Source: Akanthomyces muscarius (taxonomy: Eukaryota; Ascomycota; Sordariomycetes; Hypocreales; Cordycipitaceae). Taken from it: 64,000 nt of DNA. Both the position numbers and the translations under genes were made by a program. Below are positions 11,111-21,026 of the stretch, one piece after another. A model generated the notes under the pieces. The model did no database searches, was not told where the DNA came from, and saw only the letters and a list, made by a program, of their open reading frames with translations. Position 1 is the stretch's first letter, and the number at the start of each line of letters is the position of its first letter. Location: positions 1,674,001-1,738,000 of the forward strand of contig NC_079243.1 of the NCBI RefSeq assembly GCF_028009165.1, read 5' to 3'.

Positions 11111-13724
11111 ATGGCTACTACGTTATTACGACCTCCAGAGCCCCAGGCTATTGCGCCCGATTCAGGTCAGTCCCCGTTCTCTTTTTTCCGGTCCCCAGCG
11201 CCCACCATTTCCTTGCCACTCCTCTGCCCACGCGCCGCCCGAGTCGCTGTCACCAGTCACAGCTCGCTCTCAGCCTCCACTGCCCACTATTCTTAGCCTT
11301 TTGGTCTGCTTCGCCGGTCTACTGGCCGCCTGCCCGCACCCGACTGATTGCATTCCCCTGCTTATTGATCCATTTCCCATCCTTGCCCAGCGCCTGCCTG
11401 CCACCAGCCTGTGACGTGATTCCGTCTCTTGTCCCGCCTTTGTTCCTTGGCCCCAGCATTTCCTTTTACTCAACTCGGATTACAATCCAGCCATTAATCT
11501 TCTTCTTCTATTTTTTTCGAACAACCTTTTCTGCTGACACTTAATTGTTGCCACCAATACAGACTCTTCGGATGCTGCGGACCACCAGAATCGCCATTTT
11601 TACTCCCACAGCTTCTCAACACCACGCCAATATCCAGCCGATATCCCTCATCCAATTCTCGAGGAGGAAGCCGGCGAATCTGGCAGTGAATCACCTATAG
11701 AACCTGTTACACCCGTTAGCGGCGGCCGTCACTCGCAAGACTTTACCAATGTTCAGCAATTTGACCAGAATCTCACTCTGACACACTACAATACTACTCA
11801 AAACCCGCCTACCTCAAATCCTGCGAAACAGCCTCTTCAGCCCGACTCGCCTGTGGACCAGACCACTCCTAAGCAAACTCGCCAACCGTCGCCATATCGT
11901 TTGCTGCATCGCGCGCGCTCAGTTATTGGCAACACGACTATTCCTACCGCCGAGCCCCCTCTCCCCACGCGAAAGCAGCCAGAATCCGAACTCGACTCTC
12001 AGCCCGGCACTCTCTCGCGTCGCTCTACTCGTGGCTCTACGTCCAGTTTCAAACGCACAATGACGAACCTCTTCCGCCGGTCTTCGTCCGCCATTGAGCG
12101 CGACACTCCGAACTATGAGTCTGGTACGCCCAGCCCCAGCTCAACAGACAGCGGCTACCACCGCAATCCCGCACCGACAAGTGCTCCTCGCAGCATTCCC
12201 GCGACAGCATCATACAAGACTCAGTCGACCGCATCCAATTCGCCCCCGACACCCGGCTCGCCTTTGGAAATGGCTCCCTCACACCGAAGCACCATCTTTG
12301 GCAAGTCGTTACCTGGGCCCGAAGACTTCCAGAAGAAGAACCGCGCCTCCACCGGGTTTACCCTGCGCGGTCGTGTCGTCAACTTTGCTGGACGCGGCGG
12401 ACGTAATGGCAAGGCTCCTCGCCGTGCTAGCAGCTTTGATGCTGGAAACGGTGGAACCCCCGGCCATTCGCATCATGAGCACAATGACAACAAAATGTAT
12501 CCTGCTGAGCGCCAACCATGGGCCCTACCTCCCGATGCTGGTACAGGCACCAAGGCCCGTCGCATGAGCCTGAGTCTACCCGACGACTTCATGATCGACA
12601 CTGCCGACCTTCTCGCGGAATACGAGTATCAGCACAAGCTGCTCGGTCGTCACGGCAAGCACCTGGGCAAGGGTGCCGCCTCCAAGGTCACCTTGATGGC
12701 CCGCAAGGGTTGCCCCAATGAGCTCTACGCTGTCAAGGAATTTCGCGGCAAGTCCAAGAGCGAGAGCCAGGAGGAGTACGAAAAGAAGATCAAGTCGGAG
12801 TTTAGCATTGCCAAGAGCCTGCATCACCCCAATATTGTCGAAACTGTCCGTCTTTGTACCGACCATGGCCGTTGGAACCACGTCATGGAATACTGCTCCG
12901 AGGGCGACCTGTTTGGTCTTGTCCAGAAGAATTTCTTCAAGGGCGAGTCCAAGCTGAAGGATCGTCTTTGCATCTTCAAGCAGCTCGTCCAGGGCGTTGC
13001 TTACCTCCACGCCCACGGAATCGCCCATCGCGACATCAAGCTCGAGAACCTGCTCATTACCAAGGACAGCAAAATCAAGATTACCGACTTTGGTGTCTCT
13101 GAGGTCTTTACTGGCACGCATCCCGGCCTCCGCGAAGCTCATGGACTGTGCGGTCAGAACATGGGTGATGTCCGTCGCTGCAATCCCGGCATTTGCGGCA
13201 GTGAGCCATATATTGCCCCGGAAGTTCTGGCCAAGAAGGGATCCTACGACCCCAGAGCTCTCGACGTTTGGGGTACCGGTATTGTCATGATCTACCTCAA
13301 CTTTGGTGGTGCTATTTGGTCGCGCGCTGAGCCCGGCAATACCCACTACGATAAACTTGTAAAGGGTTGGGAGCGCTGGTACAAGAGGCACCCCGACCCC
13401 GAGGCCGTCATCACCGACACCGACTACCCCAAGTGCTTGGCGCTCGATGTTGGTGTCAACCCGCCTGCGTTGCGCCGCGTTCTGCTACAGATGCTTAACC
13501 CCGACCCTACCAAACGCATTAGCATCATGGAGGTTGCCAACAACCGATGGGTCAAGAATATTGAATGCTGCCAGCTCGAGTCATATGATGACCCAACGCT
13601 CTGCATTGATGCCACGAAATCGAACTCGGCCAACAATAAGCGAATCTTTTGCCACAACCATCTTCCTATCAAGACCATGGGTTCGCACTCTCTCGGCAAG
13701 ATGCCTGGTCAGCCGGGTTACTAA
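11111..13724 (+). CDS. hal4: HAL4/SAT4-type (NPR-family) serine/threonine protein kinase
   Basis: Two exons, 11111-11165 and 11563-13724, joined across a 397 bp intron (GTCAGT donor, ACAG acceptor), give about 738 residues. The frame is open upstream of the region that would be called from the second exon alone, which is why I place the start at 11111. Residues 1-375 are disordered and rich in Ser, Thr and Pro. The kinase domain spans about 378-690: glycine loop LGKGAASKV near 386, catalytic Lys in YAVKEF near 407, HRDIKLEN near 507, DFG near 527 and APE near 571. The sequence matches the fungal HAL4/SAT4/HRK1 group, which in yeast regulates K+ uptake (Trk1/2) and the plasma-membrane H+-ATPase. 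Confidence in the kinase is very high; the exact orthologue within the NPR family is less certain. Confidence 0.92.
11166..11562 (+). other. Long first intron of the HAL4-like kinase
   Basis: This intron follows only 18 codons plus one base (phase 1), with donor G|GTCAGT and acceptor AATACAG|AC. At 397 bp it is several times longer than the other introns in this window. An early, long first intron next to a long leader is common in regulatory genes of Pezizomycotina and may hold transcriptional elements; that is inference. Confidence 0.75.
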
Positions 13725-14958
13725 ATCGGTACATCTATCGCATCTGATGCGCAACATATTTATCACTCAAAGAATTATGCCTTTTTACATCTGAATTTTC
13801 TTTTGTCTTCCCAGAACATTATTAATGGGCACGAGCCTTGAGTCTTTTTTAGATCAAGCACTAGCATGGGCGTTATCATGGAGCCTTTTTCTGGCGTTAC
13901 AACGCGGCGATTTTTGTGCCGGGCTTTTATTCGAGGGGAAATTCGGGAGGCGGAATTTGGTCTACGCCTCTATTTCAGGCGAGGAATGGCGTTGGCACGG
14001 AATGGACATTCGCTTCGAGCATGAATGAGCCTGCTTTTCAATCGTCTTTGACACTGTCCTTTTTGTATACGTTATGGTCCGTGAGCAAGCAGCTCATCAG
14101 AATCGGCCAATCGAGGCGTGTAGCACAATACAATATTTAAACAATTACTTTAACATGCAGTGAAAACTTGCCAGTGTTGGTGATTTAATCGATTCACAGT
14201 GTAATGGATGCATAGCGCAGACGTCACAACTACCCAAAAGTGCCTAGTAGAATGCCGGTTGCAACATTTGAACTTGCGATGCTCCGGCACCAACCTTGAA
14301 CATGCGAACTGCCGTTCCTTTGCGATTGTCCAATGATGCGCAACGTGGCATGCACTCACCCAATAAGAACGAATCGTTAAATGTTGGCGGCCAAGAACCA
14401 CCACTGCGACCGCGCCTTAGATCCCGAGCTGCGCGGGACGGCACCGAGTCCGAGTCACGTCCGATGATGGGGGCTGATTCCCACCAATCGGGGCTGGAAT
14501 TACCGACACATCACCAAATTGGGATCGGGGCGATTGACATTGGAATTTTTTTTCGAACTAGTGAAAGGGGCCAATCGCAGGTTCAGTCTGTTGGCTCCCC
14601 TTATCGCGGTGGACATGAGTGCTCGGCACCTAGTTTTGAGATGGCACGGTCATTGGGCATTCAAGGCTAAGAGAAGGAGGGAGGCAGAGAGAGAGAGAGA
14701 GACAGGGAGAGAGGAAGTGGGAAATAGACGCCAAGAGTCTGACGCAAGGCATCTGATTAGACATATGTAGTGTCGATGCTGGGCAAGGGGACCGACCGCG
14801 ACTGGACAGTTGCCCGAGCTAAAAAATAGTGGGATGGTACGCGCATCGATGGGATAATTTCGCAATGGGAAAACTGAGCCTGTAATTGGGGAAGGAGGAC
14901 ACACGAAATCTCGCTTCGGCGAACTACTAGGACAGAAGTGCGTGTCTCTTCAAGCACA
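13725..14958. other. Convergent intergenic region, kinase to MFS transporter
   Basis: No gene is seen between the two convergent stop codons. It holds both 3' untranslated regions. A purine-rich GA/GGA microsatellite lies at about 14668-14722. Short open frames here have no recognisable features. Confidence 0.6.
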
Positions 14959-16662
14959 TCATGGTGTGCTACGTTGGGCTGTAGATCCCGCCTCTGGATT
15001 CGCCTGCCGCTTCTCTTCTTCTTCCTTTTCCTTTTTCTTTAGCCTCTTTGCGTCCGCCTCACCCCTCCACTTGAGCCCGTACTCCATGACGGCCCAGAGA
15101 GAGGGGCTGAAGACGAGCCAGAGGCACGCAATGACTGTTCCCGTCCAGCCGATCCCGATCCGGCCAATGAGCGGGTTCGCAACGGCGGAGGCGCCGGCGC
15201 CCATCAAGCAGCGAAAGAGATTGTTGGCGGCCACGGCAGTCGCCGGGCTTTCCTTGTTGATATCGACGACGAGGGTGTTGAGGGAGCTGAAGGCCCCCGA
15301 GACTAGGTGGCCCAGGAAGAAGAGCATGACGAGGGGGCCGGCCAGGTTGGTTTTGAAGCTCAAGACCCATGAATAGGCCACGATGCACGCACAGGCCCCG
15401 TAAATGAGCGGTATTGAGATTTGCAGTCGAGCAGCCTCGACGGGGAATTCGCGAATGTCTTGTTGTTTGTTCTTTATGATGGGCATGTTGTGCTGACGAG
15501 CCAGCCGGTGAAAGTTCATGTCCAAGAGGCGGCCCACGGTCCAGCGAGACGTGAGGCTACCAAGACCAAGAGGCAGATAGCACAGCCCAATCTTGAGCGA
15601 GTCAAAGCTGTATCTAGCCTTGAGCTGCGGCGACCAGGTGCTCAGGACGGCAAAGTAGCCGGCGTAGAGCAGCGAGCCATACCACAAGATGATGCCAGCT
15701 TCCTTGTCGGCCGCAATCTTGACTGAAGCAAATGGGTTTGGACGTCTCGGGCCTCTTTTGGCGAATTGAACATCGATGGCTTCTGGACCCTGTTTCCTTT
15801 TGCCTCTTTGTCGAAGAAACTGCACAAGAGAAAGCTGCCAGGTAGGTACCGCCCCCGAGCCGTTTCCCACCACGGCGCGGCACGTCTGTGGCATGGCGAT
15901 CAGCGTGACGACGAAGAAGACGCCCGCGAATATGACGAGGAACCAGAATATCGACCGCCAGCCTAAGTACTGGTCGAGAAGACCGCCGACGATGGGGCCG
16001 AGGGCTGGGCCTAACGTGACACCCATGGATGCGTAGCCAATGTACCTGCCGCGCTCGGCACGAGTAGAGACGTCGGCGACGACGGCGCTCCCCAGCGCAA
16101 TGGTGCCGCTGCTGCCGGAGCTCTGCAGGCAGCGGAGCACCATGAGGGCGACGTAGCTGTCCTGCAGGGCGAGGCCGATGTTGGCGGCAATGTAGATGGC
16201 GAAGCAGATGATGTAGGCGGGTCGACGGCCGTAGGTATCGGAGAAGTTGCCGATGAAGGAGGGGGCGATCCCTTGGAAGATCTAATTGAACAGAAAGATG
16301 ATCAGAGCTATTTTTCGAAAAGGGATCTTGAAAGGGGGGCTTACCAGGTAAGTAGTGACGGTCAAGGTGATGAGAGAAATTGATACATGAAGGTCCTCTG
16401 CTAAAGAGTTGAGGGCTGGAAAGTATATACTGCTGGAGATGGGCGAGATGATGGCCGCGAAAGAGGCTGTGAGGATGACCGAAATTTTGGACGTTTCGCT
16501 AAGAGTGCTGTAAGGGGGCTCAGGGGAACTCTCTCGCTCTTGTCCTATGTTCGCTCTTTCTACTGACGGTGTTCTTGTTGGTGATATTTCCCCTGCCGAT
16601 GGTGGTGTTGGTAGTTCTGGTCGTGATGGTGGTGTTGCCAGCTTCACTGTTACAGACTCCAT
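14959..16662 (-). CDS. MFS multidrug transporter, DHA1 (drug:H+ antiporter-1) family
   Basis: Two exons on the minus strand, 16662-16345 and 16281-14959, give 546 residues; the 63 bp intron is phase 0 (CTG|GTAAGC ... AATTAG|ATC). A cytosolic, Pro/Ser-rich N-terminus of about 60 residues precedes twelve predicted membrane segments. MFS motif A (GNFSDTYGRRP) lies between TM2 and TM3, and the antiporter motif C (GVTLGPALGPIVGG) lies in TM5; both mark 12-TM proton antiporters. The large central loop carries a basic stretch, and the C-terminal tail is Lys/Glu-rich. The closest known types are the yeast Qdr/Aqr/Dtr-like exporters of drugs, organic acids or metabolites. It acts at the plasma membrane by inference, and the substrate cannot be read from the sequence. 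The divergent neighbour at 17143 is a broken hydrolase gene. Confidence 0.88.
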
Positions 16663-17142
16663 CGCTACCTAGGCTGATTCCAAATGGCTCTATTTTCAGT
16701 TTTTGTTTTCTATATAGGAGATACTTGACCCAGTGCATTATTTATATATATTCCAAGGCGAGTTGCCATGCAAGACAAGTTTTCTTGACTGAAAGCCGTC
16801 GGGCAAGTCCTAGTGCCGCGTCGGCACCGACAGCCCAGATTGGCATTAACCCGTAATTGAAATGGTGCTAAAGATCCTCCGATCAGCCAGTAATCTCCGG
16901 TCTAACTTTTAGCTTCGAGCTGGCAATGATTTTTTACAGTGCAATCTAGAAACGGTGTAGGTATAGAAAAAGATTTTCAACAGACCTCTGCAGTCGGGCG
17001 TTGATGTGGCCGGACTTAACGGCCACGTCCGTGACGCACTGCAAAGTTGAGTTGCAGGCGCTCTAGGTATTAAATCAGCCACTGGTTCTCTATACGTTGC
17101 ACTTGGCGAGCCATTTTTCAACTGTACCACAGATCTAAAACG
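16663..17142. promoter_or_regulatory. Divergent intergenic region, MFS transporter and dienelactone hydrolase remnant
   Basis: This 480 bp spacer separates two divergent start codons and should contain both promoters. On the transporter side a TA-rich run at about 16738-16750 could serve as a core promoter element. A TACCTAGG octamer sits just upstream of the transporter ATG near 16666. No coding sequence is seen. Confidence 0.4.
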
Positions 17143-17527
17143 ATGACCTGCGCACATACCAAAGCATGCCTCGAAGCCACGCTTGCCCAGGCGGGACCTT
17201 ACTCCGAGAGAGGCAGGTGGACTGAAATTGAAGGAAAAAAAACGTGTAAGAATGAGGCTTCTCTACTGCCATCGTGATTATGCCTCTGATAACCGTGCAG
17301 ACATTACGGGACCGGACGATGCAGAATACGGCGTCTTGTACATCTATGACATTTTCAGTTTCCGGTCACAGAGCCTCCAAGGAGCGGACATTCTTGCTTT
17401 TTCCGCGTCCAAGCCCACCCTCGTGGTCATGGTTGACTGGTTCAACGGCGCCGCCGTCAAGGATGAGTGGATGACCTCGGACGCAGGACGTAACCTGATG
17501 CGTCAGTTTGCCGCAAACAAGTCTTGA
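17143..17527 (+). pseudogene. Truncated dienelactone-hydrolase-like gene
   Basis: Exons 17143-17245 and 17301-17527 join across a 55 bp intron with a textbook branch site (CTGATAAC) and CAG acceptor, giving 109 residues. The product matches only the N-terminal third of fungal dienelactone hydrolases: a start with TC..T, then T-Y-x-T-G-P, VLYIYDIF (first strand and helix of the alpha/beta fold), LQGADILA and a VVMVDWFNG segment corresponding to the usual MPDWFEG. Family members are about 250 residues. The catalytic Cys nucleophile and the Asp/His that follow are absent because a TGA ends the frame, and the downstream 150 bp encodes nothing resembling the family. I infer a dead or truncated copy; a short expressed product is possible but could not be catalytic. 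Confidence 0.6.
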
Positions 17528-17677
17528 GGCGGTCAAAAGAACAGGAAACTGCACAAGAAAGAAGATGGAGCCACTGAAAAAATGTCACCGGAGGTAACAC
17601 CAAAGCGCATTTAAATTGCGGCTTCTCCTTGACACTCCCGGCCCACCTGTTTTCCCTCCATCACCACCACAGCAATC

Positions 17678-19018
17678 ATGGGTCAAGATCTGTTCCCTGA
17701 CGGGGCCGTGATTCAACACATCTTCGAGGAGGCGATCCCGGACTACAGAATCTCCATTCTTCTACAAGACTGGAATAAATGTATCTTCAAGGTTGACCCA
17801 GATGCTTCTTTGACTGGCCGGTACAAAAGACCAGTCGTTGTTCGCCTGGAGACTACAGAGCAGTGCACAGTCTCTGAGTTTGCCTTGACCGCTGAGCTTC
17901 AGAGGCTAGCATCAGACACTCTTCCAGGGACCGTGCCCGCGGTGCTGCAGTTTGGCAAGGTGAGCAGCGCGGGCGGATTGGAATACTGCTTCTCAATCGT
18001 CGAGTTCGTCGAAGGGGTCACGTTGGACAGTGTCTGGGCCGACTTGAACGAAACGAGCAAAGAAGCGGTGGTCAACGACATCATCGACGCGCTCAAACTG
18101 CTTCACGCACGAGGTTTACGCGACGAAAACCTTCAGACTGTCTTGGAGCAAGCAGCAGACAACCAGAAAGATGTTAGAGCGCCGAAGACACTTTATTTTG
18201 GGGGCGCACACACCATGAGTCTGACAATTGGTGAAGCGCTCCTGGACGCCATTATGGAAAGATGGAAGCTAAAACAGCCGTTTTGCGACGTTGCAAAAGA
18301 GGAAAACTTGAAGAGTATCACAATCAAATCGAGATTTAGTGATTTGGGCTCTGTGACCATAGGCCAGCATGAAATGGGCCAGTGGCTAGAGGAAGCCGTT
18401 CTATGCCACAACGACTTGACACCCAACAACATTCTTCTGAAAAGGACATCAACCAGCTCTTCAGAAAACAGCACGGAATATAGGCTGGCCGCCATTATCG
18501 ACTGGGAGTTGGCTGGACTGTATCCTGCTGCGTATGAAACGCAACTTCAGGATACTTATCTTGCGGGAGGCAATCGCCATGTATCATTCTACTTGATGAT
18601 GAAGAAAGCAATGAAGGATATTGTGCCCTGCAATCAAGCGCAACAGACCTTGCTGCAAGCGATGGAGCTGATTTATGAGTCTAAGCATCGATATCTTTAT
18701 AAAGGCTCCAAGATCCCTGCTCATATACGCACACGTTTCTTGAAATATTGCAACTTGACCAGAGATCAGGATGTCTTTGCAGGCTGGGTCAATGAAACGG
18801 ACGATGTTCCAGAATACGATGCCGATGCTATACAGCAGATTGAGGATGACGTTATCGCTGAAACCATGGCGCGCTGGGCGGTGGAGGAGCAGGCCGAGAA
18901 GGAAAAGGCCCAGAAAGAGAATTCTGAACAAGAGCAATCTGAACAAGAGCAAGCTGAACAAAAGCAGCTTGAAAAGGAGAAGATCGAGCTGGAACAAGTT
19001 GAAAGGGAGGCAACTTGA
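17678..19018 (+). CDS. Fungal APH-fold (aminoglycoside phosphotransferase-like) kinase with charged coiled-coil tail
   Basis: A single exon encodes 446 residues. The APH/choline-kinase fold is clear. An N-lobe with VVVRLETTE (probable ATP-binding region) is followed by SIVEFVEGVTLDSVW (hinge), the catalytic loop CHNDLTPNNILL near residues 243-255 (His-x-Asp and Asn), and the metal-binding segment AAIIDWELAGLYP near 270-282. Such fungal-specific APH proteins are numerous and their substrates are mostly unknown. Residues from about 395 to the end are Glu/Gln/Lys repeats with a roughly seven-residue spacing (EQEQSEQEQAEQ-type), predicted as coiled coil. The repeat continues past the stop codon in other frames (next entry), so the present C-terminus is probably shortened by a frameshift. 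An APH pseudogene lies in the opposite orientation just downstream. Confidence 0.75.
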   Translation: MGQDLFPDGAVIQHIFEEAIPDYRISILLQDWNKCIFKVDPDASLTGRYKRPVVVRLETTEQCTVSEFALTAELQRLASDTLPGTVPAVLQFGKVSSAGGLEYCFSIVEFVEGVTLDSVWADLNETSKEAVVNDIIDALKLLHARGLRDENLQTVLEQAADNQKDVRAPKTLYFGGAHTMSLTIGEALLDAIMERWKLKQPFCDVAKEENLKSITIKSRFSDLGSVTIGQHEMGQWLEEAVLCHNDLTPNNILLKRTSTSSSENSTEYRLAAIIDWELAGLYPAAYETQLQDTYLAGGNRHVSFYLMMKKAMKDIVPCNQAQQTLLQAMELIYESKHRYLYKGSKIPAHIRTRFLKYCNLTRDQDVFAGWVNETDDVPEYDADAIQQIEDDVIAETMARWAVEEQAEKEKAQKENSEQEQSEQEQAEQKQLEKEKIELEQVEREAT

Positions 19019-19203
19019 AAAGGTAAAACTAAAAAGAGGAAAGCCAATAAGGGGAAAAACAAGAAAGGAAAGCCGAGCTTAAGCATGAGCGCGCGAAGCT
19101 CAAGTATGGGCAAGCAAAACTCAAGTACGAGCAAGCTAAGCATGAGTTTGAGAAAGCTGAGCATGCATATGCGAAGGCTAAACATGAGCATGAGAGAGTG
19201 TAG
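19019..19203 (+). pseudogene. Frameshifted remainder of the coiled-coil tail of the APH-fold kinase
   Basis: After the TGA at 19018 the charged repeat carries on. Reading one base over near 19009 gives QLEKVKLKRG, in phase with the upstream repeat. From about 19049 to 19203 the remaining frame gives a regular heptad-like array, with units of the form AKLKYGQ, AKLKYEQ, AKHEFEK, AEHAYAK and AKHEHER, ending at a TAG. At least two frame changes, plus in-frame stops before 19051, separate these blocks. I infer decay of a longer coiled-coil tail; sequencing errors in low-complexity purine-rich DNA are the alternative. Confidence 0.5.
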
Positions 19204-19310
19204 TATAAGAAACGCGGTTGAAAGGAAGTGGAGAAGTAGCGAGCTGAGAAATCGGGCGAATAGAACAAATAAAACGACCAGTTTACGAAACAGCATAGCC
19301 AGAGCTACTG

Positions 19311-20140
19311 CTATTCTGCATCGGGTTTCGGAAAGCGTACTGCACACCCCTCGCGATATGTCTGTAGCTGCATCATCTGATTCTTCATAAAAAAATTACA
19401 TCTCGTTGCGCACTTGATCCTCAAGCGCTTCATGTCAGGACCGTCATGGGTCGCCATCCAGTACACGAGGTCAATGTCGATGCTTTTCCTCGCAGCATAG
19501 TTGAACCAGAAGCGACACGTACGGCAAAATTCGCACATTCGCACAGAAAGACACGGCTCAGCACATTGTAATTCCTGACCAGCATTATCTGTCTCTTCCA
19601 CCTGCTCAAGCGCTGCTGTGAATTGCCTCATCTTGGGCTCATACAGCTCTTTGAACTCGGCCATGGCGCCGCGCTCCAGCCACACCCCCGGGCCAGAAAG
19701 GAGCAGTCACCAGGGAGGATCATATGAGAACCGGGTAGGCAAGGCATTTGCAAACTCCCTGTCGAGCACGGCGTTAATCTCTAGTCTGCCAGGGTTGACT
19801 AGCATGTTGGACGGCCGCAAGTCGTCACGAAAACGTAAGAAGGGGCCGTTGTTTTTGATGCAGTACTTGGGAATAAGAGCCAGAAAACGTTTCCGGGCAG
19901 TAAACCGACTTTTGCAATATCTGTGCCGTCGGCAATGTTACGTTGTGTCTCGAGATGGACCATGTACTCGTGGGCAAGCTACTGGAAATATTCATCGGCG
20001 CGCTCAAAGGAACTGCCAGGGAAGTTGTTCGGTGAGTAGCCACAAACTGTGGCGAGCTTAGTCGTATTGTATGCCAGCGGTCTTTTGGTGACGGCCCACT
20101 CTCCGACTTGCTTGAAAATTGCCAACTGAAATCCGCTGCA
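19311..20140 (-). pseudogene. APH-family phosphotransferase pseudogene
   Basis: Reading the minus strand from about 20140 down to 19311 in shifting frames recovers the C-terminal two thirds of a second, different fungal APH family. Blocks in order: QVGEWAVTKRPLAYNTTKLATV, with YSPNNFPGSSFERADEYFQ after it; ARKRFLALIPKYC and NNGPFLRFRDDLRPSNMLV (normally CDD-x-x-PSN, so the Cys is Arg); INAVLDREFANALP (normally DWEF); FSYDPPW-stop-LLLSGP; WLERG, YEPKM and finally FWFNYAARKSIDIDLVYW. The stop is TGA where the family has a second Trp (TGG), and two further frame breaks and a TAG are present. The N-lobe is missing. Functional decay is well supported. Confidence 0.7.
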
Positions 20141-21026
20141 TTAACCCGCGTATAAGAAGAAGCATCGTCGCAGAATCCTTCTGAGCGCGACTCAGGCAGC
20201 TTTTGCAAGGTCTGTGGCGGGGAGGCCCACCACTAGTGGTGCATGTCGCACGTTTGGAGTGATACATTTGTGACGAGTCAACGTGCGCCAGAAGTCCCAT
20301 CCAACGGTGACTGTTCTCTGGGTAGAGGTGACGGAGTGAGGTGACGGAATGACAGCCGTTGATAAAGGGAAAGGCATGATAGGCACGCCACACAAATTCA
20401 ATCTCGCCTCTCTGCGTCAGGCGCACTTTTTACGGAGCGGGCTAGCTGCAGTAACCGACCAAGACGATGCAGGCAGGATCGTTATACTAAACTGACATCG
20501 ACGAAGCTTCCGGGCGGGAAAGGGCTCGAAACAAACGGAAAAGAAATCACCGACCTTCGCATACACGGTTGGCGAATGAAGCGGTTCTACCAGTACAGTC
20601 TCGGTAAATCTTGCCTTGTCGGATTTAAGGAGGTAATGTCACTTTCTACGCTCACAAACGCAACTGCACTCTCCAAACCAGGCGTCAAGATGCGTTGTCT
20701 CCGCATCTGGCTGCATACAGCTCCACATTGGTGATCCAACAGGACGATGACACGATGGTCCACAGACTGCAGGCGTAATCCCGCTCGCAGCCTCAGAGCG
20801 GATCAGAGCAGATAAGTGTTTGGCAACATTTATCGAGGCTGTGAAGATGGCTAGTTTAGCCCCAAGAAGAAAGTCATGCATCCCCCGCAAGAGGCGTCCA
20901 GCTGAGCCTACTTGTAGAGTACCAGAGGTGTAATGTATAAGAGGGAGCTGAGGGAGCATGAACAGAAACAATGTGACAGGCTGCATTTATCCTACGTCTT
21001 CATCATAGAAAAAGGCTCTCACTGTC
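20141..21026. other. Spacer between APH pseudogene and coiled-coil gene
   Basis: No intact gene is seen. Minus-strand sequence to about 20430 might hold the eroded N-lobe of the adjacent APH pseudogene, but I recognise no family motif there. The right end should contain the promoter of the coiled-coil gene at 21027. Confidence 0.4.

Noticed and set aside
18766..19347. Minus-strand Leu/Phe/Cys-rich frame resembling a membrane protein
   Set aside because: It is the antisense of the Glu/Lys/Gln coiled-coil repeat of the APH-fold kinase.
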